Positions 41,818-50,162 of a stretch of DNA of 64,000 nt are shown here, piece after piece. The position numbers were made by a program, and so were the translations under genes. This stretch comes from JACDHG01 sp963811585. GTDB taxonomy: Bacteria > Actinomycetota > Actinomycetes > Propionibacteriales > Nocardioidaceae. The stretch covers positions 62,001 through 126,000 of the forward strand of contig CAWERR010000006.1 in assembly GCA_963811585.1 (NCBI GenBank), in the 5' to 3' direction. Position 1 is the first letter of the stretch. The number at the start of each line of letters is the position of its first letter. The notes beneath the pieces are model-generated. The model saw nothing but the letters and a program-made list of their open reading frames with translations. It did no database searches and was not told where the DNA came from.

Positions 41818-42867
41818 ATGAGATTCAGTTACGCGATGCTGCCGGACTACCCGCTGAGCGAGTCCCTGGCCTCGATCAAGAAGGCAGACGAGCTCGGCTT
41901 CTACGCGGTCTACGCCGCTGACGAGACCTGGCACAAGGACCTCTGGCTCCTGTTCGCCGCAGCCGCCGCGCAGACCAGCCAGATCCGGATGGGCCCGAGC
42001 GTGTCGGGCGTCGTGCTGCGCGAGCCGACCCTCATCGCGCAAGCGGCCGCCACGCTGGACGAACTGACCGATGGGCGGGCCGAGGTCGCGGTATCGAGCG
42101 GCAACTTCGGCCTCCTCGCGCAGTACCACATCGACTGGGCCACGACGAAGCCGCTCTCGCGCGTCAAGGAAGCGGTCGAGGTGATCCGGACCCTGCTCGA
42201 CGAGGGGGTCATCACCCACGACGGTGAGTTCTTCAAGTACAGCGGTCTGTTCACGTTCGCCCGACCGGTCCAGGAGCGGCTGCCGGTCAAGATGGGCGCC
42301 ATGCGCGGACCGAAGTCGTTCGAGGTGGCGGCTGAGGTCTCCGACGGGTGCCACCACGCGCTGAGCTACACCCGCGAGGCCTACGACTACATGATCAAGC
42401 ACTGCACGATCGGTGCTGAGCGTGCTGGGAAGAAGGTCGAAGACCTGGACCTCGGCGCCTGGATCGTCTTCTCGGTGGGCGAGGACGGTGCCGCCGCCAA
42501 GGACGCCGCGCGCAGCATGGTCGGTCTCTATGCCTCGGCGATGCCCCCCGAGCAGCTCAAGCGCAACGGGGTGGATCCGGAGGAGCTGGCACCGGTCATC
42601 GAGGCGATCGGGGCAGGCGACATGGCCAAGGGCATCGAGCTGACCACCGCCGATGTCGCAGACCGCCTGTCGGTAGCCGGCACCCCGGAGGAGTGCGCCG
42701 CGAAACTGCAAGACCAGATCGCGGCCGCCGGCGTCAACCACATGATCCTCGCGATCACCGATCGGGCGCTGGTCAAGGCTTTGATGGGCCGCGACGTGGA
42801 GGGAGTTCCCGACATCAACACCCAACTGCAGCTCGTGCACGACAAGGTGATGCCTGCCTTTGCCTGA
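41818..42867 (+). CDS. F420-type LLM-class oxidoreductase
   Basis: 349 residues of the luciferase-like TIM-barrel superfamily. FSYAMLPDYPLSESLASIKKADELGFYAVYAADETWHKDLWLLFAAAAAQTSQIRMGPSV and LIAQAAATLDELTDGRAEVAVSSG match the F420-dependent methylene-tetrahydromethanopterin-reductase-like branch. GTPEECAAKLQDQIAAAGVNHMIL closes the barrel. It has an ATG at 41818 with AGAAGGAG upstream, 59 bp after the small gene. It probably exchanges hydride between F420 (or FMN) and a substrate linked to the upstream FAD/Fe-S pair. Confidence 0.88.
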   Translation: MRFSYAMLPDYPLSESLASIKKADELGFYAVYAADETWHKDLWLLFAAAAAQTSQIRMGPSVSGVVLREPTLIAQAAATLDELTDGRAEVAVSSGNFGLLAQYHIDWATTKPLSRVKEAVEVIRTLLDEGVITHDGEFFKYSGLFTFARPVQERLPVKMGAMRGPKSFEVAAEVSDGCHHALSYTREAYDYMIKHCTIGAERAGKKVEDLDLGAWIVFSVGEDGAAAKDAARSMVGLYASAMPPEQLKRNGVDPEELAPVIEAIGAGDMAKGIELTTADVADRLSVAGTPEECAAKLQDQIAAAGVNHMILAITDRALVKALMGRDVEGVPDINTQLQLVHDKVMPAFA

Positions 42868-43059
42868 GGGTCGCGTCGCCCGTCCGACACACCCCGGTCT
42901 CGCGATGACTGGAGAGGCAACGAGTCTGTCGCAACAGCGAGATCCGTCCGGTCTGACGGGCTGCCTCACCCGTAGCGGGTGATCCTCGTCTTCAGGGATG
43001 GCTGGAGGCTCAAGGAGCCCGGCCGTCGGGCTTCTCGGATGAGACATGAGGGAGCCCCT

Positions 43060-43626
43060 ATGTCGGACGACCAGACCCCTGCCACCAGCTCCGATGACGC
43101 CTTCGTCGCAGCTGCAACCGACGGGGCATACACGCTCCTAGTGGCGGACTTCGCCGACACCGCCACCGCGCGGGACGCGTACGAAATGTTGAAGTCGGTC
43201 GAGGACGGGCGCACCGTCGAGATCGAGGGTGTCGTCGTGGTCAAGCGCGAGTCGGGGGGCCAGGTGGAGATCCAGAAGGCCACCGACCACAGCACCCGGT
43301 CCGGGTTGAAGTGGGGCGTCGTCGGTGGCATCGCACTGGGCGTGATCTTCCCGCCGTCGATCATCGGGAGCGCCGCAGCCCTGGGCGCGGCGGGCGCCGC
43401 AACGGGCAAGCTCCGCCAACAACACCACCGCAACGAACTCGAGGACAGGCTCGAGAACGCAATCGCACCGGGCCATTCCGGGATCATCGCGCTGGTGTCC
43501 GACCCCGGTGTCGTGGCGATCCGCAAGGCCCTGGCCAAGGCCGAGGGCATCGTGGAGTCCGCGATCGACGATGTCGCCGCCCGGGACATCAAGGCCGCAG
43601 CCAAGGAAGCCTCCAACGACGACTGA
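43060..43626 (+). CDS. DUF1269-like protein with glycine-rich hydrophobic segment
   Basis: 188 residues from ATG 43060 (GAGGGAG upstream). The N-terminal half TDGAYTLLVADFADTATARDAYEMLKSV..VVVVKRESGGQVEIQKATDHSTRSGLKWG matches the DUF1269 pattern. A glycine-rich hydrophobic hairpin follows (VVGGIALGVIFPPSIIGSAAALGAAGAA, residues ~87-115). Then comes an alpha/beta end with ALVSDPGVVAIRKALAKAEGIVE. It is probably membrane-associated and of unknown function. Confidence 0.82.
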   Translation: MSDDQTPATSSDDAFVAAATDGAYTLLVADFADTATARDAYEMLKSVEDGRTVEIEGVVVVKRESGGQVEIQKATDHSTRSGLKWGVVGGIALGVIFPPSIIGSAAALGAAGAATGKLRQQHHRNELEDRLENAIAPGHSGIIALVSDPGVVAIRKALAKAEGIVESAIDDVAARDIKAAAKEASNDD

Positions 43627-43637
43627 CCGCCGGCCGC

Positions 43638-44783
43638 TCAACTGCGCAGCTGCGCGTTGAGCCGTGCGGCCTGTCGCGTGAGGTGGTCGCGTTCTGGGAG
43701 GTTGGACGCCGATCGGGCGGCTTCGGCGTAGAGCCTTACCGCGGTCACTGGATCACCGTCACGTTCGTGCAGGTAGGCCGCGGCGGCGGTGTAACGGGGC
43801 AGGGTCGGATCGAGCTCTTGAAGGGCGGCCAGGCCTGCCAGCGGGCCGTCGGCCTCGCCGAGCGCGACGGCCCGGTTGAGGCGCGCCACCGGGCTGTCGG
43901 TGAGGCGTACCAGCTCGTCGTACCACTCGACGATCTGCACCCAATCGGTCTCCTCGGCCGTCCGGGCGTCGGCGTGCAGCGCGGCGATGGCTGCTTGAGC
44001 CTGGAACTCGCCCAGGCGGTCGCGGGCGAGGGCGGCCTGGAGTACGTCGACGCCCTCGGCGATCAGACGCGTGTCCCAGAGGCTGCGGTCCTGCTCGGCG
44101 AGGGGCACGAGCCTGCCGTCGGGGCGGGTCCGTGACGGGCGCCGAGCGTGATGCAGCAGCATGAGCGCAAGCAGGCCCGCTACCTCCTCATGGCTGACCT
44201 TGGCCGCCAGTTGGTGAGTGAGGCGGATGGCCTCGGCAGCGAGGTCGACGTCGCCGGAGTAGCCCTCGTTGAAGACCAGGTAGAGCACGCGCAACACCGT
44301 GGCGACGTCACCGGGCTCGTTGAGCCGGACGCCCGACACGGTCCGCTTGGCGCGGCTGATCCGCTGGGCCATGGTCGCCTCCGGCACGAGGTAGGCCTGC
44401 GCGATCTGGCGCGTCGTCAGGCCGCCGACCGCCCGCAGCGTGAGCGCGACGGACGATGCCGGTGTCAAGGACGGATGCGCACACAGGAAGTACAGCTGCA
44501 GCGTGTCGTCCACCGCCCCACCCGGGCTGGGCATGGGCTCGCCCTCGACGCGTACCTCGCGACGCCGCCGGGAGGTATGGGCGCGAGTGGCGTCGAGGAA
44601 CTTGCGCCAGGCCACGGTGACCAACCAGCCTTTGGGGTCTTGTGGCGGATCATCCGGCCACCCGCGCACGGCCTCGACCAAGGCGTCCTGCACGGCGTCC
44701 TCGGCCGTCGCGAAGTCGGCCCCGCGCCGGACGAGGACACCGATGACCGCGGGTACGAGGTCCCGCAGCAACGGCTCGTTCAC
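43638..44783 (-). CDS. ECF42-type RNA polymerase sigma factor
   Basis: 381 residues. Sigma region 2 has DFATAEDAVQDALVEAVRGWPDDPPQDPKGWLVTVAWRKFLDATRA. Region 4 has VALTLRAVGGLTTRQIAQAYLVPEATMAQRISRAKRTV. The TPR-like C-terminal extension shows VLYLVFNEGYSGD, LLALMLLHHARR, LAEQDRSLWD, ETDWVQIVEWYDEL and PVARLNRAVA. This is the ECF42 architecture, in which the extension rather than an anti-sigma controls activity. Its GTG start at 44783 overlaps the stop of the DGPF gene. A TGTCGA-N17-CGTC promoter upstream of the pair suggests autoregulation. Confidence 0.95.
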   Translation of the reverse strand: MNEPLLRDLVPAVIGVLVRRGADFATAEDAVQDALVEAVRGWPDDPPQDPKGWLVTVAWRKFLDATRAHTSRRRREVRVEGEPMPSPGGAVDDTLQLYFLCAHPSLTPASSVALTLRAVGGLTTRQIAQAYLVPEATMAQRISRAKRTVSGVRLNEPGDVATVLRVLYLVFNEGYSGDVDLAAEAIRLTHQLAAKVSHEEVAGLLALMLLHHARRPSRTRPDGRLVPLAEQDRSLWDTRLIAEGVDVLQAALARDRLGEFQAQAAIAALHADARTAEETDWVQIVEWYDELVRLTDSPVARLNRAVALGEADGPLAGLAALQELDPTLPRYTAAAAYLHERDGDPVTAVRLYAEAARSASNLPERDHLTRQAARLNAQLRS

Positions 44784-45193
44784 TCGGTGCCTGTGAGCGA
44801 CTCAACCATGAGCGGCCGAACCTCCAGCCATTCGCAGATCGGCTTGCCGTCTGGGCCCGGCGCGGCCGAGTACTCGCCCGCCACCTCAACGGCTCGCTCG
44901 TACGTCTCCACGTCGATGATCAGCCAGCCGGCGATCAGGTCCTTGGTCTCCGCGAAGGGGCCGTCGGTCACCGGAGGCCGGCCCTCGCCGTCGTACCGCA
45001 CGAATGTGCCCTCCGGGGACAGTGCCCGGTGCTCCACGAACTCGCCCGTCTGCTCCAGCGCGGCCGCGTAGTCGCGCATGAACTGCACGTGCGCGTCGAC
45101 CTCGTCCGGCTTCCACTGATCCATCGGCGCAAAGTCCACAGTGGGGGCCGGGCCGCCCCGGTAGTGCTTGAGCAGCAAGTACTTGGCCATCAT
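44780..45193 (-). CDS. DGPF (YCII-related) protein partner of ECF42
   Basis: 137 residues. Opening strand KYLLLKHYRGG, then the family motif VTDGPFAETKDLIAGWLIIDV with DGPF intact, and ICEWLEVRPLM at the end. DGPF proteins are the conserved genomic partners and usual regulatory targets of ECF42 sigma factors. The fold is a small ferredoxin-like dimer of unknown catalytic role. Two consecutive ATG codons, at 45193 and 45190, follow AAGGAGAAC. Confidence 0.92.
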   Translation of the reverse strand: MMAKYLLLKHYRGGPAPTVDFAPMDQWKPDEVDAHVQFMRDYAAALEQTGEFVEHRALSPEGTFVRYDGEGRPPVTDGPFAETKDLIAGWLIIDVETYERAVEVAGEYSAAPGPDGKPICEWLEVRPLMVESLTGTE

Positions 45194-45236
45194 GTTCTCC
45201 TTAGGTACGGGCCATTGTGGCCGTGTTCACTCCGGG

Positions 45237-45263
45237 GACGGAGCCGTGAGCCGGTTCTCGACA
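45237..45263 (-). promoter_or_regulatory. ECF-type promoter for the DGPF-ECF42 operon
   Basis: On the minus strand TGTCGA (45263-45258) and CGTC (45240-45237) are spaced by exactly 17 bp, about 45 bp upstream of the DGPF gene start. The TGTCGA -35 word is what has been described for ECF42 promoters, and CGTC is a common ECF -10. This supports positive autoregulation. Confidence 0.6.
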
Positions 45264-45299
45264 TCCCACGGGAAATTCCAACGCGAGCGGCCGCGGTAC

Positions 45300-45425
45300 T
45301 CAGGGGCGCTGACGCTCTTCCCGCTGCCGGAACAGCTCCTCGACCGCGCTGGGCAGAGTCGTCACGACGAGCGCACGGGCGGTGTGGGCGCCGATCATGC
45401 CGAGCCCTCCGGTGACGAGGATCAT
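45300..45425 (-). pseudogene. Stub of an NAD-dependent epimerase/dehydratase
   Basis: A 41-codon frame from ATG 45425 starts MILVTGGLGMIGAHTARAL, an exact Rossmann N terminus of the SDR epimerase family. It then jumps to LPSAVEELFRQREERQRP, which resembles a C-terminal helix, and stops. Roughly 250 residues are missing, so it looks like an internal deletion that kept both ends. Its start overlaps the stop of the AraC stub (ATGA). Confidence 0.7.
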
Positions 45426-45538
45426 CGGACCACCTCGCAGTGGATGACCTTGCTCATGTCACCGATGCGCTGGATCCAGACCGCCCGCACGACACCCGCC
45501 AACCCGGGCAGCGGCGGACTCTCGACGTAAGACTCCAT
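45422..45538 (-). pseudogene. Stub of an AraC-type regulator (N-terminal domain)
   Basis: 38 codons from ATG 45538: MESYVESPPLPGLAGVVRAVWIQRIG.., the start typical of AraC-family regulators with a small N-terminal sensor domain, then ...MSKVIHCEVVR and a stop. The rest, including the DNA-binding domain, is absent. Directly upstream in the same frame (to ~45610), YLLLNHYRGGSE resembles the N terminus of another DGPF/YCII protein. Three gene beginnings are thus compressed into ~310 bp. Confidence 0.6.
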
Positions 45539-45637
45539 CACCTTAATCCTGGCACTACGCGCCACAGCGTGCTCCGAGCCACCCCGGTAGTGGTTGAGCA
45601 ACAGGTACCCGATGAGCGCACCCGCGACAATGAGGGC

Positions 45638-46108
45638 ATGGTGCCGGGTTCCGAAGAAACCGTCGCGTTCCGGCTCTGGCCGCCGATCGCGATCGGCGCG
45701 CCCCTGCTCGTCGGCTGGCTGGCCACGCAGCTCTGGGGTGACCCGGTCGAACTCGGCGAGTGGCGGCTTCCGCTCGGCTGGGCGCTGGTGGTGCTGTTCG
45801 TCGGGTGGAACGGCTGGTCGCTGTGGCTGTTCGGCCGGCACGAGACCGGGCTGCTACCGGGGCAGGCGACGCACTCGATGATCGTGGAGGGGCCGTACCG
45901 GCTCTCCCGCAACCCGTTGTACGTCGGCTTGCTCGCGCTCTACCTCGGGCTGGCGTTGCTGGCACCTACGTTCTGGGGGCTCCTGTTGTTTCCGGCCGCG
46001 CTGCTGCTCGTCCTCTGGGGCGCAATCCGTCCCGAGGAGCGGTTCCCGCACGAGCGGTTCGGTGCGCCGTACGACGACTACACGCGTCGGGTGCGTCGCT
46101 GGCTGTGA
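45638..46108 (+). CDS. Isoprenylcysteine carboxyl methyltransferase-like membrane protein
   Basis: 156 residues from ATG 45638. About four hydrophobic segments are seen: IAIGAPLLVGWLATQLW, LGWALVVLFVGWNGWSLWLF, PLYVGLLALYLGLALLAPTFW and GLLLFPAALLLVLWGAI. The signature HSMIVEGPYRLSRNPLYVG and the C-terminal EERFPHERFGAPYDDYTRRVRRWL are those of the ICMT/PEMT family. It would methylate a membrane-associated substrate using SAM at the cytoplasmic face. The substrate is unknown. Confidence 0.87.
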   Translation: MVPGSEETVAFRLWPPIAIGAPLLVGWLATQLWGDPVELGEWRLPLGWALVVLFVGWNGWSLWLFGRHETGLLPGQATHSMIVEGPYRLSRNPLYVGLLALYLGLALLAPTFWGLLLFPAALLLVLWGAIRPEERFPHERFGAPYDDYTRRVRRWL

Positions 46109-46573
46109 CTCGACGGGTGAGGGCACCGTCATGGAATGCCTCGAAAGTTCGTTCGCTCGGTAATGAGTCAGTGACACAGCGGCACGCAGTTCGCCCAGGG
46201 GTGAGACAGATTAGGTGTTAGTCGTCGGAGGCGTAACGTCATTTGGGTCGGTCGCGGTCGTTGATCTAGCCCTGGTTGACAGTCTGTCGGGGTTGCCCCC
46301 GTCGTGTTGCGCACCGGCTGGTCCGGTTTCGGCAGGCCGGTGGTTCTGCCCGCGAATTCTGAGGGGTCTACGCGGTCAGAACCACTTTTCTGCGGCGTCG
46401 CGAACGGTGAAACTCGCACGAGACCGCACGTCGCATGGCTACCCGCCCGGTCGACCGCCACGAGTGACCCGATTGGGTCATGGTGGGATGGCGCCACCAC
46501 CCCTACTCTGAGTGAAGCCGTCGTGACAGTACCTCGGAGCTTGCTGGTTGCGCGAACGAAGTTTCGGGGACCC
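46109..46573. other. Intergenic region without a recognisable gene
   Basis: The frame of the next gene is open through part of this interval, but the translation (Arg/Ser/Pro-rich) is unlike protein. No tRNA, hairpin or repeat stands out. It probably contains the promoter of the following hypothetical gene. Confidence 0.3.
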
Positions 46574-47197
46574 ATGGGCGCTCGCCTTAGCAATCTGCAG
46601 CGCGAGGAGTTGCTGCGCGAGGAGAACCTGCTGATGCAGGTCATTGTGGCCGCGGTTGCGCACACTGGTCGTCTCACCAGCCCTCAAATCGACAAGGCGC
46701 TTGGGATCATCTCCCGTGGTCGCGAGGCTTCAGCTGGGGCGCACTCCAGCAGCAGCCGGGACATCCCTCCTGGCCCCTTCGTCCCAGTGCCGATTGAGGC
46801 AACCGACAAATCACAGTTCGATCCGGAGGCCGGGCGAAACCCGCTATGGCTGGCAAGAGCCTGGGCCGAGTCGCTGACCGAAGACCCTGACGAAGCACGC
46901 ACCTGGATGACCGATCCCGACGCGGAGGATGACCTCGACGGAATCGAGAGGTTGCTTGCAGGCAAGGGATTGTCCACCGTCGTCAGGCACTCGCCCGACG
47001 ATGACAGGGTGGCGTACTTCTTCTTCGTTGATGTCGACACCATTGACGTCTTCGACGAAGACACGGAGGCTGTGGCCGTCACCAGCACGACGTTGATGCC
47101 GGCGGTCATCATGACCCTCGTCCAGCTACCCGACGAGACATGGCGCGTCTTCAGCGTCGGCCCGGAATTCGGCAAGCCTCAACTCGAATGGCCGTAG
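46574..47197 (+). CDS. Hypothetical protein
   Basis: 207 residues from ATG 46574 (MGARLSNLQREELLREENLLMQVIVAAVAHTGRLTSPQIDKALG). This start is chosen because the codons upstream are not protein-like. No clear ribosome site is seen, so an upstream GTG near 46523 is possible. The N-terminal helices read like a small helix-turn-helix or docking domain. The C-terminal part is acidic, with strands (RVAYFFFVDVDTIDVFDED, AVIMTLVQLPDETWRVFSVG). Family not recognised. Confidence 0.55.
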   Translation: MGARLSNLQREELLREENLLMQVIVAAVAHTGRLTSPQIDKALGIISRGREASAGAHSSSSRDIPPGPFVPVPIEATDKSQFDPEAGRNPLWLARAWAESLTEDPDEARTWMTDPDAEDDLDGIERLLAGKGLSTVVRHSPDDDRVAYFFFVDVDTIDVFDEDTEAVAVTSTTLMPAVIMTLVQLPDETWRVFSVGPEFGKPQLEWP

Positions 47198-47283
47198 GAC
47201 CGCCTCACGTCGGATGAATCCACCCGGCTTAGCCGCATCATCGGGACTCCGATAGACCACTTGACGTGGCGTATCGTGCGCGG

Positions 47284-48435
47284 ATGACTGCCTTCGACAC
47301 TGCTGCGGTCGCGCGCATCGACGAGCTGACGCAGCCACTGCTCGAGCTCTCGCACACGCTGTACGCCGATCCGGAACTGGCCTATGAGGAGGTGCGATCG
47401 TCAGCCAGATGCGCCGACGTGCTGGAGGCTGGCGGATTCGAGGTCGAACGAGGCGCCTACGGGTTGCCCACCGCGTTCGCTGCTCGAAGCGGGGGGAGCG
47501 GGCCCCATCTGGTGATCTGCGCTGAGTACGACGCGCTGCCTGCAATCGGTCATGCCTGCGGCCACAACGTGATCGCTGCCGCGGGCGTCGGTGCGGGCTT
47601 GGGACTGTTGGCAGTAGCCGCCGAAGCCGGGCTTCGAGTGACAGTGCTCGGCACTCCAGCAGAAGAAGCCGGCGGTGGGAAGGTCGACCTCATCAACGCG
47701 GGTGCGTTCGAGGACGTCGACGTCGCCATGATGATGCACCCTTCGGCGTACGACGAGCCGGGCACTGCTGGGCTCGCCATCGAGGAATGGTCGGTCGTCG
47801 TCCACGGCAAAGCGGCGCACGCCAGCTCAGACGCACAACTCGGCCGCAATGCTCTCGATGGCGTGGTGGCCGGCTACACCGCAGTCGCGATGCTCCGCCA
47901 ACACCTCAGGCCGCAGCAACAAGTGCACGGCATCATCACCGAAGGCGGCGACGCGCCGAACGTCGTCCCGGAGCGCGCTGCCGCGGCGTACTACCTCCGG
48001 GCTGCCGACATGCCGGACCTCGAGGACCTGCGTGCCCGGGTGCGGGCGTGTTTCGAGGGCGCAGCCGTGTCGACGGGTACGACGGTCGAGATCTCGACCA
48101 AGGGTCATGCCTACGAACCAGTCCTACAGAACGCGGGGCTCGTGGCAGCGTTCGCTCGGGCGTGCGACCAGATCGGGCGACCTCTGACGCTGGACCCGGC
48201 CGGTCCGGGCTTTGGCGGTTCGACCGACTTCGGCAACGTCAGCCAGCTCGTGCCGGCGTTGCACGCCGACCTGGCGGTGCATTCCTGGCCGGTGGTGCCC
48301 CACCAGCGTGAGTTTGCGGACCACTGCGTCGGCCCTGCCGGCGACCGGACCCTCATCGAAGGCGCCAAAGCGTTGGCGCTGACAGCCCTTGCCTACGCCG
48401 AAAACCCCGCCCTGGTGGACAAAGAGGCGACCTAG
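47284..48435 (+). CDS. M20-family amidohydrolase
   Basis: 383 residues from ATG 47284. Family landmarks are HTLYADPELAYEEVRSS, AEYDALPAIGHACGHNVI (Asp and the Cys92/His94 metal motif of the aminoacylase/AbgA branch), GTPAEEAGGGKVDLI (catalytic Glu pair), MMMHPSAYDE, VHGKAAHASSDAQLGRNALDGVV and GFGGSTDFGNVSQLVPALHADL. It resembles AbgA/p-aminobenzoyl-glutamate-type hydrolases or an N-acyl amino acid hydrolase; the substrate is not certain. Confidence 0.9.
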   Translation: MTAFDTAAVARIDELTQPLLELSHTLYADPELAYEEVRSSARCADVLEAGGFEVERGAYGLPTAFAARSGGSGPHLVICAEYDALPAIGHACGHNVIAAAGVGAGLGLLAVAAEAGLRVTVLGTPAEEAGGGKVDLINAGAFEDVDVAMMMHPSAYDEPGTAGLAIEEWSVVVHGKAAHASSDAQLGRNALDGVVAGYTAVAMLRQHLRPQQQVHGIITEGGDAPNVVPERAAAAYYLRAADMPDLEDLRARVRACFEGAAVSTGTTVEISTKGHAYEPVLQNAGLVAAFARACDQIGRPLTLDPAGPGFGGSTDFGNVSQLVPALHADLAVHSWPVVPHQREFADHCVGPAGDRTLIEGAKALALTALAYAENPALVDKEAT

Positions 48436-48713
48436 CCCGCCGCACACCCCGTGACGCGCTCGCATTTGTAGCTCGCGTTGGGCGCAGGGTGGATTCTGCG
48501 TCAGGATCATGACGTGGCAACGAGACACGAGCCGGCAGCCCCAGAACCTCGCCCGCGACGAGGTCCAGTCCGTCGTTGGCTCCGCGTCGGTCCGGCCGAC
48601 GTCATCGACCTGTTCGTCTACGAACCCCTGCGCTGAAACCACGCACGTCGTGCGCTCGCACGATCAGTGTGCGGCGTGAACTGAAAGTGAGCTCAGCCGT
48701 TAACTTAGACGAC

Positions 48714-49538
48714 ATGAACCCGTTGCCACTGCCGGACCTGTCCAGCGCCAGTCCGGTGACTGCGACCGAAGTGGGCATCTTCGCAGCTGCCGGACATGTG
48801 TTGTTGCGAGAGGTCGCCTCGGCACAGGAGGTCGCCCCGTACCGCGACGCGATCGCGGACGTGACCCTTCGACTCAGTCAAGAGTTGCGACCTCTCAAGG
48901 AACGAGAGACCTATGGCAAAGCCTTCCTCCAGGTGATGAACCTCTGGCGGCAGGATCCATCGGCAGCGGCCTTCGTCCAAGCACAACGCTTCGGTGGGAT
49001 TGCCGCGCAGCTACTTGGCGTAGACCGCGTTCGCCTGTACCACGACCAGGCACTGTTCAAGGAGCCAGGCGGCGGACGCACCCCATGGCATCAGGACGCC
49101 ATGTACTGGCCACTCGACGGCAGCAAGTGCATCACCATGTGGATGCCCCTGGCCGATGTCACACCAGACATGGGGCAGGTGTCGTTCGCCTCCGGGTCTC
49201 ACAAGTCTGGGCCGCTGAGCGACATCACGATCTCCGATGCCTCCGACGAGTTCTTCGAGGATCTCCTTTCCGACGGCCGCTACCCGGTGACCACTCCTGA
49301 GCCCATGAACGCCGGCGACGCGACGTTCCACTCCGGGTGGACTGCCCACCGAGCCTTGCCCAACGCATCCGATCGAATGCGCCCGGTCATGACCGTCATC
49401 TGGTACGCCGACGGCCTGACCGTGCAGGAGCCCACAAACCCCGCACAGGGCGCGGACCTCAAGTCGTGGCTGCCAGGCCTCAAGCCCGGCGATCCGGCAG
49501 CGTCGGACTCCAACCCCGTCATCGGCGCTGGAGTCTAG
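48714..49538 (+). CDS. Phytanoyl-CoA dioxygenase (PhyH)-family protein
   Basis: 274 residues from ATG 48714. The double-stranded beta-helix carries the Fe(II) HxD motif in TPWHQDAMYWPL (~123-130), MWMPLADVTPDMGQVSFASGSHK, the distal His in FHSGWTAHRALPNAS and the 2-oxoglutarate Arg in DRMRPVMTVIWYADG. Family members hydroxylate small molecules using oxygen and 2-oxoglutarate. The substrate is unknown. It stands alone, upstream of a RibD_C reductase. Confidence 0.89.
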   Translation: MNPLPLPDLSSASPVTATEVGIFAAAGHVLLREVASAQEVAPYRDAIADVTLRLSQELRPLKERETYGKAFLQVMNLWRQDPSAAAFVQAQRFGGIAAQLLGVDRVRLYHDQALFKEPGGGRTPWHQDAMYWPLDGSKCITMWMPLADVTPDMGQVSFASGSHKSGPLSDITISDASDEFFEDLLSDGRYPVTTPEPMNAGDATFHSGWTAHRALPNASDRMRPVMTVIWYADGLTVQEPTNPAQGADLKSWLPGLKPGDPAASDSNPVIGAGV

Positions 49539-49578
49539 TTTCACGTCACACCTATCCAACGCACCCGAGGAGAACGCG

Positions 49579-50154
49579 ATGACCGCCACCTACACCTTCG
49601 ACGTCTTTTCCAGCCTCGACGGCTTCGGCGCCGCCGGCGGCGACTGGACCGGCTACTGGGGTAAGCAAGGCCCCGAGTTGCTCGACCACCGCCTCGCCTT
49701 GTACGACGAAGAGCAGCGGATGGTCTTCGGGGCCAACACGTATCGGGCGTTCACGCAGATGCTGGCCTCGAGCACCGAGGAGTCCGAAGTGCGTGACCCA
49801 TGGGTCACTCGGATGGTGAGCCTGCCGGCAACGGTGGTGTCCACGACGCTGGAAGCGCCCCTCGACTGGCCGGACGCGACTGTCGTGAGCGGCGACGCTG
49901 TCGACGTCGTCGCCCAGCTCAAGGAGGAGTCCGAGGTGCCGTTGCGCTCGCACGGCAGCCTGTCGATGAACCGCGCGCTGATGGCCGCCGGCCTAGTCGA
50001 CCGCGTGCAGGTTTCGATCTTCCCCGTCATCACCGGTCAGACCGGGGTGGACCCGATCTTCCAGAATGCAGCCGACTTCGACCTTGAGCTCGTCGAGAAC
50101 CGGATCCTCGACGCACGCATCCAAGAGCTCATCTATCGACCCACCCTCCACTGA
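49579..50154 (+). CDS. Dihydrofolate reductase / RibD C-terminal domain family protein
   Basis: 191 residues from ATG 49579 (GAGGAGAACGCG upstream). YTFDVFSSLDGFGAAGGDWTGYW, MVFGANTYRAFTQML, VVSTTLEAPLDWPDATVV and LRSHGSLSMNRALMAAGLVDRVQVSIFPVITGQTG are the expected strands. It is convergent with the ECF42 sigma gene at 50163. RibD_C reductases recur next to the ECF42/DGPF modules here and may belong to their regulons (inference). Confidence 0.87.
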   Translation: MTATYTFDVFSSLDGFGAAGGDWTGYWGKQGPELLDHRLALYDEEQRMVFGANTYRAFTQMLASSTEESEVRDPWVTRMVSLPATVVSTTLEAPLDWPDATVVSGDAVDVVAQLKEESEVPLRSHGSLSMNRALMAAGLVDRVQVSIFPVITGQTGVDPIFQNAADFDLELVENRILDARIQELIYRPTLH

Positions 50155-50162
50155 CCTAACCG

